DNA of 64,000 nt from Pseudomonas oryzihabitans. Lineage in GTDB: Bacteria; Pseudomonadota; Gammaproteobacteria; Pseudomonadales; Pseudomonadaceae. A program made the translations under genes and the position numbers. The notes below the pieces were generated by a model. The model ran no database searches. It was not told where the DNA came from and was given only the letters and a program-made list of their open reading frames with translations. Location: positions 3,580,001-3,644,000 of the forward strand of contig NZ_CP102428.1 in assembly GCF_024652905.1 (NCBI RefSeq). Reading direction: 5' to 3'. Positions 22,869 to 31,581 of this stretch are shown here, in pieces. Numbering within the stretch: position 1 is the stretch's first letter; each line of letters opens with the position of its first letter.

Positions 22869-24292
22869 CAGCCGATATCCTTCGTGTTCGAGCCTTGCCT
22901 TGCATCCAGTAACGCGAGAATGTGCCGCGCTCCAGAGGTGAGTTCGTCACGGTCCAGTGGCGGGGTCTCATTATCGTAAAGGTGCTGGGACTGCGCAGGC
23001 GATGTCGGACTGGCAACGAAGCGACGATGCAGCTTGCGCATGACGCCGTGTAGAAAGGGAGTCTTGCGCAGGGTCGCCGAAAGCGTCTTCAGCAGGCGCG
23101 GATGGCGATACAGCCAAGACAAAGCATAGGCCAGACTCTTGCGAATGGCCGCCTTCGCCGCGGAGCCGTCGGCGGGGCTCCCCCTCAAGAGCCTACGAGA
23201 AAGGCGGTGTCCCAGTCTCCCGGCGAAACGCCAAGGCCGGGTAAGCTGCCACGAGCTGCTTGCATGAATCGCTGTTACTCGAGCTTCAGCATCGACCGCG
23301 CGACGCCACCAATGATGCGCGTTGCCCAACGATTCATTGAGCCGCTCATTCAACAGCGCCGTCTCGTCCTTGCTCTGCGCCAGTTCAGATGTCATCTGAG
23401 CAATGACGTATTCAAGATCGACCTTTGCAGCCTCGACCGCGGCGGCGCGTGCATCCAGCACCGGAACCTCGGTTGCGAGGGTCTCGATACGAGTTCGCGC
23501 CGCCAGCAGTTCGGCTTCTTGCTGCTCGGACAGTTGCTGCAGCCGCTCTTTCTCATGAGCGACTTCCTGCAGTTGCCCTTTGAGCAGGCCATAGTAGGGC
23601 TGCGAAGCTGTTCCACTGAGAAAGAACTCATCAAAGATACTGACCGGCACCTGAAAGTGATCGAGAAGGCCTGAGCGGCTCTCGTGCACGTAGTAGCGAT
23701 TCAATCCGTCGAAATAGGCGTAGTGATAACCCTTTTCCAAGACCATCGCTTCCCAGGCGGCATGGGTCTGCGTTTGGGTTCCAGGCGCAGTGCTTTCGAT
23801 CAGTAATATCCACGGTCTGACTGGCGAAGACTTCCAACTCTCGAGTACCTGCTTCTCGAAGCCTTCAACATCGACCTTCAGCCAATGCACGACCTTGTAG
23901 TCATAGCGGTCAAGCAGCGTGTCCAGGCCTAGCACCTCAACCTGGGTTTCGACGACGGCGCAACCTGCCTGCCGATGACGATCGGCGATTGCAACGTCCG
24001 CGGTGGAGAGCCCGGTATCTGGAATCTGGAAAAAGGTCATGCTCCCTTCGGGAGTGCCTATAGCCAACCGCTCCACGGTCTCGTCAGGGCGTTCCTTTTC
24101 CAGCAGCGCCGCGTACTGCGGCGTAGGCTCGACGTGAACGCCGCGCCAGCCATTGCGGTAAAAGGCGAAGCTGACCGAATCGACAATCGGATCTTGGGCG
24201 CCGATGTCGATGTAGAAACCATGCTTGATGCCCTTCAGCGCCCGCCACAATAAGACGTCTTCGAAGTTTTGCGCATAAGAGACGAATGTCAT
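22868..24292 (-). CDS. FkbM methyltransferase with long coiled coil, probable chain terminator
   Basis: The 474-aa product has an N-terminal FkbM-family SAM methyltransferase (residues about 1-200; motif FYIDIGAQDP near 26-35 and LKVDVEGFE near 138-146). A strong coiled coil covers about 236-340 (LQEVAHEKERLQQLSEQQEA and beyond), followed by a basic C-terminus. The start at 24292 overlaps the wzt stop as ATGA; the longer upstream reading has no such support. In E. coli O8/O9 the WbdD terminator also joins a methyltransferase to a coiled-coil ruler and the modified end is recognised by the Wzt C-terminal domain. By analogy this enzyme may methylate the non-reducing end and set chain length. 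WbdD homology itself is not claimed. Confidence 0.75.
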
Positions 24293-25509
24293 GCCACGGT
24301 CACCTCGATCACTGGGTCCATCCAGGCACAACCCGCAAAGTGATGCTTGTCGACATTCATGACATTGAACACAAGCGCCATGTCGCGCCACTCATAATTG
24401 TTGACCAGATGAGTATCCGTACTGCACAGCGCAGTTTGAACGGAGTAACTTCCTGGACCGAGATTCATGTCGAAGGCGACCTTGAATTCGACGCACTCAC
24501 CCGCTTTGACGTTGTCGAGCGCCTGATCCTTGAGATGGGTATTAGTGCCGTACATGACTTGACCAAGCCGGTCCTTGATGCCGTAACCTAGCACCAAGCG
24601 TTCGACGTCCTGATGGGCGCGAGCCACGATTCTCAAGGTAACCGGCTGACCTACATCCACGTATTCGATGGGGGCTCCAGCGGCGTTCAGAATGGCTATT
24701 TCTTCGACCGTAATTTCGCCAGTTCCCGAAACAGTCTGCGTTCTACCATCGGCCATCTGCTTGATCTGTACTGTGCTATTTTCCTTTTCAGCGATCAGAG
24801 CATTGTAGAAGTCCATGACTTCCTCCGGCGCACCATCTTTGATGACAGTACCTTTTTCCAGCAGAATGGCGCGATCGCATAGAACCTGAATTGAAGCCCG
24901 ATCATGCGATACGATGAGCAGCGTCGTCCCCTGCTCCTGAAATTCCTTAATTCGATTGAAACTCTTGTGCTGGAAATAGGCATCGCCTACTGACAGCGCT
25001 TCGTCCACGATGAGAATTTCCGGGCGGAATGCGGTTGCGACCGCAAATGCCACACGCATTTGCATGCCGCTCGAATAGGTTCTTACCGCTTCATCGAAGT
25101 AATGACCAATTTCGGCGAATTCATAGATATTGGGCATCACCTTACGGATCTGTTCCGCCGAATAGCCCATGAGCCCTGCCGCGTGATAAGCATTTTGCCG
25201 GCCCGTCAGCTCGGGATTGAAGCCCATCCCAAGTTCGAGAATGGCCGCAATTCGGCCATTCACCTTAATGCTGCCTTCGGTAGGCTGGAGGGTACCGGTG
25301 ATCATTTTAAGCAGCGTCGACTTGCCGGCTCCGTTCTGGCCAACGATACCGATCGCCTGTCCGGCCTCGATCGTAAAGTTGACATTCTTCAATACCCACA
25401 CCTCTTCAGCAGGTACTGTCTTCATGCCAAACCAGCGGGCAAACCTCTGCCACTCCGAGCGATAGTTGCGGTAGGCCTTACCTATCCCGGAAACCTGCAT
25501 GAGACTCAT
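24289..25509 (-). CDS. wzt: O-polysaccharide ABC exporter ATPase Wzt with C-terminal glycan-recognition domain
   Basis: A 406-aa ABC ATPase with Walker A GQNGAGKST at about 57-65, the signature motif region YSSGMQMRVAFA, and Walker B ILIVDEALSVGD. About 250-406 is an extra beta domain of the kind that, in O8/O9a-type exporters, binds the modified non-reducing end and licenses export. Length agrees with P. aeruginosa Wzt. It forms ATGA overlaps with wzm before it and with the methyltransferase after it. With Wzm it moves completed undecaprenyl-linked polymer across the inner membrane for ligation to lipid A-core. The extended C-terminal domain together with an adjacent methyltransferase supports capped-chain export. 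Confidence 0.93.
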   Translation of the reverse strand: MSLMQVSGIGKAYRNYRSEWQRFARWFGMKTVPAEEVWVLKNVNFTIEAGQAIGIVGQNGAGKSTLLKMITGTLQPTEGSIKVNGRIAAILELGMGFNPELTGRQNAYHAAGLMGYSAEQIRKVMPNIYEFAEIGHYFDEAVRTYSSGMQMRVAFAVATAFRPEILIVDEALSVGDAYFQHKSFNRIKEFQEQGTTLLIVSHDRASIQVLCDRAILLEKGTVIKDGAPEEVMDFYNALIAEKENSTVQIKQMADGRTQTVSGTGEITVEEIAILNAAGAPIEYVDVGQPVTLRIVARAHQDVERLVLGYGIKDRLGQVMYGTNTHLKDQALDNVKAGECVEFKVAFDMNLGPGSYSVQTALCSTDTHLVNNYEWRDMALVFNVMNVDKHHFAGCAWMDPVIEVTVA

Positions 25510-26300
25510 AGCGCATCCACCATCTCGGGCGCGGCCCGGCGAAACACGAAGAGGCCGAGCGCCATCAGCGCCAGGGAAATCAGAAAGGCCGACAACATGC
25601 CTTCAATACCTGGAACCTTTCCATAGACCAGAATATCGTGGTAACCCCCGACGATCTTGTACATCGGATTGTAGGCGACCAGATTCTTAACGCTTTCCGG
25701 TATCACGTTCAACGGATAAACAATCGGAGTAAACCAAAAAAGCACCTGCAAGAAGATAGGAACTACCTGACCAATGTCTCTGATAAAGACATTGAGCACG
25801 CCAAGCAGCAAGCCGATGCCCACCGCCAGAGCAACGACGAACACCGTCATCGGAAAGATCCAGAGGATTTCCAATCCCGGTCGATTTCCCATCAATACGA
25901 AAACCACCAGGATGCACACAAGAAGGATGGCGTAGTTTATCAGGCATGACCCCACCACGATTACCGGCAGGGTAATTCGGGGAAAACGCATCTTCTTGAT
26001 GAGGCCACCGTTGTCGATGAATACGGTAAGACAACGACCGACAATCTCAGAAAACAGCGTCCAAGCTAGGATGCCAGCCATTAGATACATGGCATAAGCA
26101 TATTTATTATCGATGCCCGGCAACTTTGCGGCGAGCAGATTCGATAGAATCAGCGCATAGATTGCCACCTGCACCAAGGGATGAATAACCATCCACACAC
26201 CGCCTAAACGGCTCCTGGAAAACCGGCTGACAAACTCATTGCGTATAGAGGACATGATGAAGCCTCTATACATATAAATACTTTTCAGTAAGCCACCCAT
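25506..26300 (-). CDS. wzm: O-polysaccharide ABC exporter permease Wzm
   Basis: A 264-aa integral membrane protein of the ABC-2 family with about six hydrophobic segments (AMYLMAGILAWTLFSEIVG, ILLVCILVVFVLMG and FVVALAVGIGLLLGVLNVF among them) and the N-terminal RNEFVSRFSRSRLGGVWMVI typical of Wzm permeases. AAGGAG six bases before the ATG sets the start. It is the first gene of the leftward cluster and is coupled to wzt by a four-base overlap. With Wzt it forms the D-rhamnan exporter. Confidence 0.93.
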   Translation of the reverse strand: MGGLLKSIYMYRGFIMSSIRNEFVSRFSRSRLGGVWMVIHPLVQVAIYALILSNLLAAKLPGIDNKYAYAMYLMAGILAWTLFSEIVGRCLTVFIDNGGLIKKMRFPRITLPVIVVGSCLINYAILLVCILVVFVLMGNRPGLEILWIFPMTVFVVALAVGIGLLLGVLNVFIRDIGQVVPIFLQVLFWFTPIVYPLNVIPESVKNLVAYNPMYKIVGGYHDILVYGKVPGIEGMLSAFLISLALMALGLFVFRRAAPEMVDAL

Positions 26301-27173
26301 TTTTGCTCCTTCATTTGCAGCGAATACGACTCTCTAGAGCGTCATGCGTCTTCGCGAAAAACTGATTGGCCGCTGATACCTGCCTCACCGAGCAGGCCAG
26401 GAAAAGGTTGACTCACTCGCTCGGCGCTTAAACGAGCAGGTCCGGGCGACCACTGGATTGACTGCCTTGGCGAGCCAGGGAGGCATCGACGGGACCGGGA
26501 CCGCGGTCGGCTTGGTATCTGGGCAGACGGACAGATGCCCGGAGAGGCTTTCCTCATTAGGACTCGAGCGAGTAGCCGACATCGCGATCAGTAGGGTGAA
26601 CAACAAGGCTAGGTCGCACATGAGTCTAAAGGCTATCTATTGCCGGCGGTGATGTGGAACGGTGTGAGCCCTGAGCACCGGGCAAGCCCTGTGTCCCTGA
26701 CGCACTGCCCTGCACGAAAACAGGACGGGATTCTACAGGTTTGCGCGCCACAGGTCTGATGAACCGCGCTTTTTGAGATATCCATCGATCTCGCGATGCA
26801 GCTTCAGCGGTCGCTCAGACCTGGTAGCCGACAATAAGTTTGCCGGACTACCTGGAGTGCCCAGCGCGACTCTCGCCGTCGTAAGGCCTGCGAAAAATTC
26901 TTCATCCGAAGAAACGACGTCTGGCGAATGGGGCCCAGGTAGCGCCGGTCGGTGGGACAACGCTCGTAAAGACTACACAGCGTTTGTGCTGGATTCGCCC
27001 CGCTGACAACATGGCGCCTGAGATCCCACTCATCGCCTTCGTCTAAAGAATTCGTCAAGACGTCAGATATCAGGGCCACGGCTCGGAGAAAAGATCGCGC
27101 TGCCTGAGACCAGGCCGCCCGTCGACGCTCGCTCCGCTTCCGCGTCCTCTACTGACTATGGCGATTGGCACCG
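26301..27173. other. 870-bp region without a convincing gene
   Basis: No reading frame here has good codon use, a ribosome site or a recognisable domain. A TAGAAT at about 26730-26735 on the minus strand could be the -10 of the wzm operon promoter, which would leave a leader of about 430 bases. One minus-strand frame (26385-26621) begins with a hydrophobic MCDLALLFTLLIAMSA but lacks a Shine-Dalgarno sequence. The stretch may be a long leader, eroded DNA left by cluster exchange, or both. Confidence 0.4.
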
Positions 27174-28892
27174 ATGAAAGCCCTCACCCCCCGCTTTTTC
27201 TCCCTTGCACTATCGATCTTGGTAGCCAGTTGCGCACTCTTTGGCAAGGTCGAGCAGGCTCGCGCTCAGGGGATACCGCTGGTGGGTCTGAACCTGTCGG
27301 GTGCTGGCTTTGCAGCCCGAGTCCTACCCGGAGTCAACGGAACCCATTACATCTTTCCAGTGGAAGCTTACTTCAGCCAATGGAGTGCGCGCGGAGTAAA
27401 GCTGATTCGCTTCCCGATCATTTGGGAGCGCTTGCAACCCACCCTTGGCGGCGCGCTGGATCCCACCTATGCAGCCCTTATCGACCGCACCTTCGGCTAT
27501 GCCAACAAATACGGCATGAAAATCATCTTAGATTTGCATAACTACATGCGCTATCGAGGCGTAGTCATAGGCACAGGCAATGTTTCCTATGCACATTACC
27601 AAGATGTCATGACACGGATTGCACAACGCTGGAGTCCTCAACCCTCCCTTTTTGCATACGACGTCATGAACGAACCTCATGACGCACTAGCCCAGTGGGT
27701 GGTAGCTGCTCAAACCGCCATCAATGCCGTAAGGTCAATCGACTCCAAGCGCCCCGTCGTGATCGAAGGCAATGGCTGGGCGGAAGCGACTCGCTGGCCT
27801 CAATGGAACGATAACCTCCTCGCCCTCAAGGATCCTGCCGATAACCTGATATTCCAAGCGCATACCTATTTCGACGGGGAAGGCGGAGGTGGCAACTACG
27901 CCAACCCTAGCGCCAGCGCGTATCCGGACAATTATGGCGTTGAGCGAGTAAGGCCCTTCGTGGAGTGGCTTAAGAAAAACGGCAAACGCGGCATGATTGG
28001 GGAATTTGGCGTACCGGACAGTGATCCACGCTGGAATGTCATCATGGGTCGGATGCTGGCCTACCTGAAACAAAATTGTATTCCGGCAACCTATTGGGCG
28101 GCCGGCCCAGGCTGGGCAAATTATAATCTCGCTGTGGAGCCTATCAATGGCGTGGATCGACCGCAGTGGACGGTCCTAAAACAATATCTCGATGATTCCA
28201 GCTGTTCCAGGATAGGCCCTATAGCAGTCACCAGCCAAATCCCGAATGTAACGGAGGGTTCGAGCCATACCCAGGAGATTGCCGGAGTCTATCGCGATTA
28301 TCTAGGTCGAGAAGCCGACCCAGCGGGATTGATGTATTGGTCTAGTCAGATAGCAAATGGAAATCTAACACTGGCTGGTGTTATCAACAGCATCATGCTC
28401 AGTACGGAATATCAAAACCGTATTACGGTCGAGAGACTTTACCAGAGCTATTTGGGACGCAGCGCGGATAGCGCAGGCCTTAGTTATTGGGCTGGCCTGC
28501 TAAATAGTGGAGCCATGACCACCAACTCAGTCGCCGCAGCACTTATTGGTAGCGTGGAATATCAAGGAAATCTCCAGGTAACGCTCAACCAGCTTTACAT
28601 TTCCTTTCTTGGTCGACCTGCTGATAAGGAAGGCTTGAGCTACTGGGCGCAACGAATATCCGACGGCAGCATGAACTTAGCGACGGTCAAAGCAGCCATT
28701 GCTGGCAGCGCCGAGAGTGTAGCTCACACTCAGGACTCTATACGTCAGCTCTATCAAAGCCTCTTGGGACGAGACGCCGACAACAGTGGATTGAAGACTT
28801 GGACATCACAGGTGACCAGCGGCTCCATGACGTTGGATGATGTTGTGACTGCGATCAAGGGCAGTGCCGAATACCGCAGCCGGCAATCCTGA
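27174..28892 (+). CDS. Secreted GH5 glycoside hydrolase with four DUF4214 repeats
   Basis: The 572-aa product starts at ATG 27174 (a TTG nine bases earlier is less likely) with a signal peptide MKALTPRFFSLALSILVAS ending near residue 30. Residues about 35-345 are a family GH5 cellulase-type barrel: LDLHNYMRYRG, acid/base Glu in VMNEPHD, HTYFDGEGGG, and nucleophile Glu in GEFGVPDSD. About 365-570 contains four tandem DUF4214 units, each with the pattern YLGR-x-AD-x-x-GL-x-YW. It acts outside the cytoplasm on a beta-linked glucan or mannan, perhaps a surface polymer made nearby. It stands alone, downstream of the gene-poor gap, with GC content between the left island and the core DNA to the right. 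Substrate is inferred at family level only. Confidence 0.88.
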   Translation: MKALTPRFFSLALSILVASCALFGKVEQARAQGIPLVGLNLSGAGFAARVLPGVNGTHYIFPVEAYFSQWSARGVKLIRFPIIWERLQPTLGGALDPTYAALIDRTFGYANKYGMKIILDLHNYMRYRGVVIGTGNVSYAHYQDVMTRIAQRWSPQPSLFAYDVMNEPHDALAQWVVAAQTAINAVRSIDSKRPVVIEGNGWAEATRWPQWNDNLLALKDPADNLIFQAHTYFDGEGGGGNYANPSASAYPDNYGVERVRPFVEWLKKNGKRGMIGEFGVPDSDPRWNVIMGRMLAYLKQNCIPATYWAAGPGWANYNLAVEPINGVDRPQWTVLKQYLDDSSCSRIGPIAVTSQIPNVTEGSSHTQEIAGVYRDYLGREADPAGLMYWSSQIANGNLTLAGVINSIMLSTEYQNRITVERLYQSYLGRSADSAGLSYWAGLLNSGAMTTNSVAAALIGSVEYQGNLQVTLNQLYISFLGRPADKEGLSYWAQRISDGSMNLATVKAAIAGSAESVAHTQDSIRQLYQSLLGRDADNSGLKTWTSQVTSGSMTLDDVVTAIKGSAEYRSRQS

Positions 28893-28902
28893 CAAGGCGC
28901 AT

Positions 28903-29361
28903 CTAGGCTGCCCCCGCCCCACCGCGCCGATCGATCTTCCGATTCAGGATGATCGAGGTCTGGGTCTGCTTGACCCCGTCGAGGTTGCCGATGCGGTCGA
29001 GCAGTTCGTCGAGCTTTTCGTGGGTGGTGCAGCGCAGGAAGGCCAGGTAGTCGAACTGGCCGCTGACCGAGGAGACCTCCTCGACCTCGACCATCTTTTC
29101 CAGGGCGCGGATGACGCCGGCGGTGCTGCGCGGCAGGACGCTGATGGCGCAGTAGGCGCGTACGGCGGCCTGTTCCAGTTCCGAGCCCAGGCGCAGGCCG
29201 TAGCCCTGGATGATGCCGTCGCGCTCCAGGCGCGCCAAGCGGGTGACTACGGTGGTGCGTGCCAGGCCCAGCTGGCGGGCCAGGGTGGCGTTGGAGGCGC
29301 GGGCGTTCTGTTGCAGCAGGTGGATGAGCTGCCAGTCGGTCGGATCGAGTTTGGTGAACAT
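28903..29361 (-). CDS. Lrp/AsnC family transcriptional regulator
   Basis: The 152-aa protein starts MFTKLDPTDWQLIHLLQQNA, with an N-terminal winged HTH (ATLARQLGLARTTVVTRLARLE) and a C-terminal RAM ligand domain (VSSVSGQFDYLAFLRC). The longer upstream frame is rejected because it lacks Lrp-like sequence. It lies 61 bases downstream of hglS on the same strand. A role in regulating 2-oxoadipate or lysine catabolism is plausible from context. It ends 10 bases from the convergent GH5 gene, where the island meets core DNA. Confidence 0.9.
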   Translation of the reverse strand: MFTKLDPTDWQLIHLLQQNARASNATLARQLGLARTTVVTRLARLERDGIIQGYGLRLGSELEQAAVRAYCAISVLPRSTAGVIRALEKMVEVEEVSSVSGQFDYLAFLRCTTHEKLDELLDRIGNLDGVKQTQTSIILNRKIDRRGGAGAA

Positions 29362-29422
29362 CGTGGCTGCCTGCCGGGGGCGGGCGTCGGGGCCGGGGGG
29401 CACCGACGCGGGAGCCGACATT

Positions 29423-30754
29423 CTAGGCGGGGCGGCCGAGGGCAGCCAGGGCGGTGTCCAGGGATTCCTGCTGCTGGCGTTCGTACAGCGCCATCTCGTC
29501 GAGCACTGGCGCGCCCAGGGCGGCTTCGAAGGCGGCGCGATTGCCGCCGCTCTGGTATTCCTGCTGGCTGCCGGCACCCAGGTTGGACTGGAAGATGCCC
29601 GCGGCGCTGACCGGCAGGAAGTCTTCGTAGGTGATGGGATCGGCGAGGAGATGGCCGGCGGCGATCAGGGCGTCGGGATCGCGGCTATCGCTAGCCGCTT
29701 GGCTACCGGCCACAGCGCGATAGCGGAACCAGGCCAGGCCCTGACGGCGCAGCTCGTCCCAGTTGTCGGGCAGCGCCTGGAACACCTCGGCCAATACCGT
29801 TGCGTAGTCACTGCCGGCCGCCTTGCTGCGCTGGCGGACCTCCTGCAGGAGTTCGTCGTAACGCTGGCGACCGGCCGGCGTGAGGGCGATGCCGCGCTGC
29901 TCGATCTCGCCGAAGCGCGCCGTGTGCGACCCCTGGACCTCGCCCTGGAAGAGGATGGGTTCTTCCAGCGCCTTGAAGCTGGTCTGGCGCAGCAGGATAG
30001 GGCACTGGCGGCGGGGCGGGCCTTCGATAGTTTCCTTGGGCGCGATGCCCCGGGCGGGCATGCGGGCCTGGACGGCGTCGATGTCGAGGGTGCGCGGGGT
30101 CAGGTGGTTGATGTGCGGACCCTTGAAGCAGACCACGTCGGCGATCAGCCGATGGGCATCGTGCAGGCGCTGATAGAGGTTGGCGTCGACATTGGCCTCG
30201 CGGTGCCAGCGAAAGGTCTCCAGGGCTTCCTGGACGAAGGCAGCGGCTTCCGCGTCGGTGAGACCACCCTGCGCCTCGGCGCGCTCGATCAGCTCCAGCG
30301 CGCCCGGGGTGAAGATGCGGCGCTCGTGCAGGACCTTTTCGGCCAACTGGCGCAGCTCGGCGTCCTCGATCAGCTCCAGGCGCAGCAGCGAGGTGAAGAC
30401 GCGAAACGGATTGATCTGCAGGGCGGCCGGCGCTACCGGACGGAAGGCGGTGGAATGCACCGGCACCCCGGCCACGCTGAGGTCGTAGTAGCCGACCGGC
30501 TGCATGCCCATCACGGCGAACAGACGGCGCAGGGTGGCCAGTTCGGCCGCGGTGCCGACGCGGATGGCACCGTGGCGCTCCAGGTCCAGGCGCTCCGCGG
30601 AATCCCGGGAGAAACCCGGTTGTCCGGCGTTCACCTCGGCGACCAATTCCAGCAGGGTGCCGTACTGGGGCACCTCCTGGCGGTACATCGCCGACATGGC
30701 CTGGGAAAAGCGGGTGCGGATCAGATCCGGGGAAAGCAGCGACGCGGCGGTCAT
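29423..30754 (-). CDS. hglS: 2-oxoadipate dioxygenase/decarboxylase (HglS, DUF1338/YdcJ)
   Basis: A 443-aa member of the DUF1338/YdcJ family. Known HglS from P. putida converts 2-oxoadipate to D-2-hydroxyglutarate with Fe(II) in D-lysine catabolism. The catalytic residues I can place here are His61 and Arg65 (ERHGAIRVG), His217 (GPHINHLTPR) and Glu285 (FGEIEQRG). Their spacing equals that of the metal ligands reported for the P. putida enzyme with a constant offset, so the active site is intact. The protein is cytosolic and full length. It is followed by the Lrp regulator on the same strand. Confidence 0.88.
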   Translation of the reverse strand: MTAASLLSPDLIRTRFSQAMSAMYRQEVPQYGTLLELVAEVNAGQPGFSRDSAERLDLERHGAIRVGTAAELATLRRLFAVMGMQPVGYYDLSVAGVPVHSTAFRPVAPAALQINPFRVFTSLLRLELIEDAELRQLAEKVLHERRIFTPGALELIERAEAQGGLTDAEAAAFVQEALETFRWHREANVDANLYQRLHDAHRLIADVVCFKGPHINHLTPRTLDIDAVQARMPARGIAPKETIEGPPRRQCPILLRQTSFKALEEPILFQGEVQGSHTARFGEIEQRGIALTPAGRQRYDELLQEVRQRSKAAGSDYATVLAEVFQALPDNWDELRRQGLAWFRYRAVAGSQAASDSRDPDALIAAGHLLADPITYEDFLPVSAAGIFQSNLGAGSQQEYQSGGNRAAFEAALGAPVLDEMALYERQQQESLDTALAALGRPA

Positions 30755-30862
30755 GGGAGCGGCTCCTGGCTCAGGCTAGAAGCCGATTTCGACATGCCCG
30801 CACGGGCTGCTCAAGCGATCTTTGCTCATTGGATCATTCCCCGGGGGAATGGGCGGGATGTC

Positions 30863-31111
30863 TTAATGATCCTTGTGCTGGGTCTTCGGCTTCTTCACGT
30901 GGTCAGTGCCGGTATCACTGCCCGAACCGCTGCTGGAGCCATTATCGGCCGCACCGACACCGGTGCTGGGCGCCTTTTCCATGCCATGGCTGCTGGTGGG
31001 ATCGGGCCGCGCGGGAGTGGCCGGGGGATTGGTCGGACTGGTCTGGGCCAGGACGGCACCGGACAGGCCAAGACCCAGGATCAAAGTGGGAAGCAACAGG
31101 GACTTGCGCAT
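30863..31111 (-). CDS. Small exported Ser/Gly/Lys-rich protein
   Basis: An 82-aa product beginning MRKSLLLPTLILGLGLSGAV, a clear signal peptide with cleavage near AQT, then a Pro/Thr/Ser/Gly-rich tail ending in a basic His/Lys cluster (DHVKKPKTQHKDH). GGAG about nine bases upstream supports this start over one nine residues earlier. The next gene upstream on the same strand encodes a similar tiny exported basic protein, so they look like a pair. No domain is recognised. The mature part is predicted to be disordered and periplasmic. Confidence 0.65.
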   Translation of the reverse strand: MRKSLLLPTLILGLGLSGAVLAQTSPTNPPATPARPDPTSSHGMEKAPSTGVGAADNGSSSGSGSDTGTDHVKKPKTQHKDH

Positions 31112-31182
31112 GGGGAGGACTCCTCTGGACGGATTCACTCCTCTTTAGGCACCTCCCCCGCGGGGAGGTGCCGCACCGCGGA

Positions 31183-31383
31183 TCAGCTGCCGCTGGTACT
31201 GGCTTTGTGGACCTTCTTGTGGGCCACCTTCTTGTGGTGGGTAGTGGCCTGCTTGCCGGTCTTGGCCGGGCTGTTGCTCGTCGCGGCAGGCGGTGCTGCC
31301 GGATCGGCCGGCGCCGTCTGGGCGAAGGCGGCGGAGGTGACCAGCAGGCCGGCGAGGGTCAGGCAGAGGGTGGTGCTTTTCAT
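31183..31383 (-). CDS. Small exported His/Lys-rich protein (Asr-like)
   Basis: A 66-aa protein with signal peptide MKSTTLCLTLAGLLVTSAAF, cleaved near AQT, and a mature part of Ala/Pro followed by THHKKVAHKKVHKAS. This composition resembles the acid-shock protein Asr of enterobacteria, a periplasmic, intrinsically disordered, basic protein. Similarity may be compositional only. The start at 31383 is preferred over one three residues upstream because it gives a standard signal peptide. It precedes the other small exported protein by about 70 bases. Confidence 0.65.
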   Translation of the reverse strand: MKSTTLCLTLAGLLVTSAAFAQTAPADPAAPPAATSNSPAKTGKQATTHHKKVAHKKVHKASTSGS

Positions 31384-31581
31384 GGAAGTCACTCCTTCGG
31401 TGGCTGATTGCAGCCTCAGTTAGCCGCCTTTCGCCCGGCAAAACCGTGTCCCTTTCCACAGCCAGGGCCATCGGTAACAAGATATTTCAATCGACTGCCA
31501 AGGCGTTAACAGTCTGGCGAGCTCTTCGCCGGGGTCCCGGCTTGGGCATAATGCCGGGACGCCCCTCTACCGTAGCCGCGC

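Noticed and set aside
24293-24391. Longer N-terminus for the FkbM methyltransferase
   Set aside because: The extra 33 residues overlap wzt and are Cys/His-rich without similarity to the family; the ATGA overlap gives a better start.
26385-26621. Minus-strand frame with a hydrophobic start resembling a signal peptide
   Set aside because: There is no ribosome site, codon use is poor, and the part after the hydrophobic stretch has no recognisable features.
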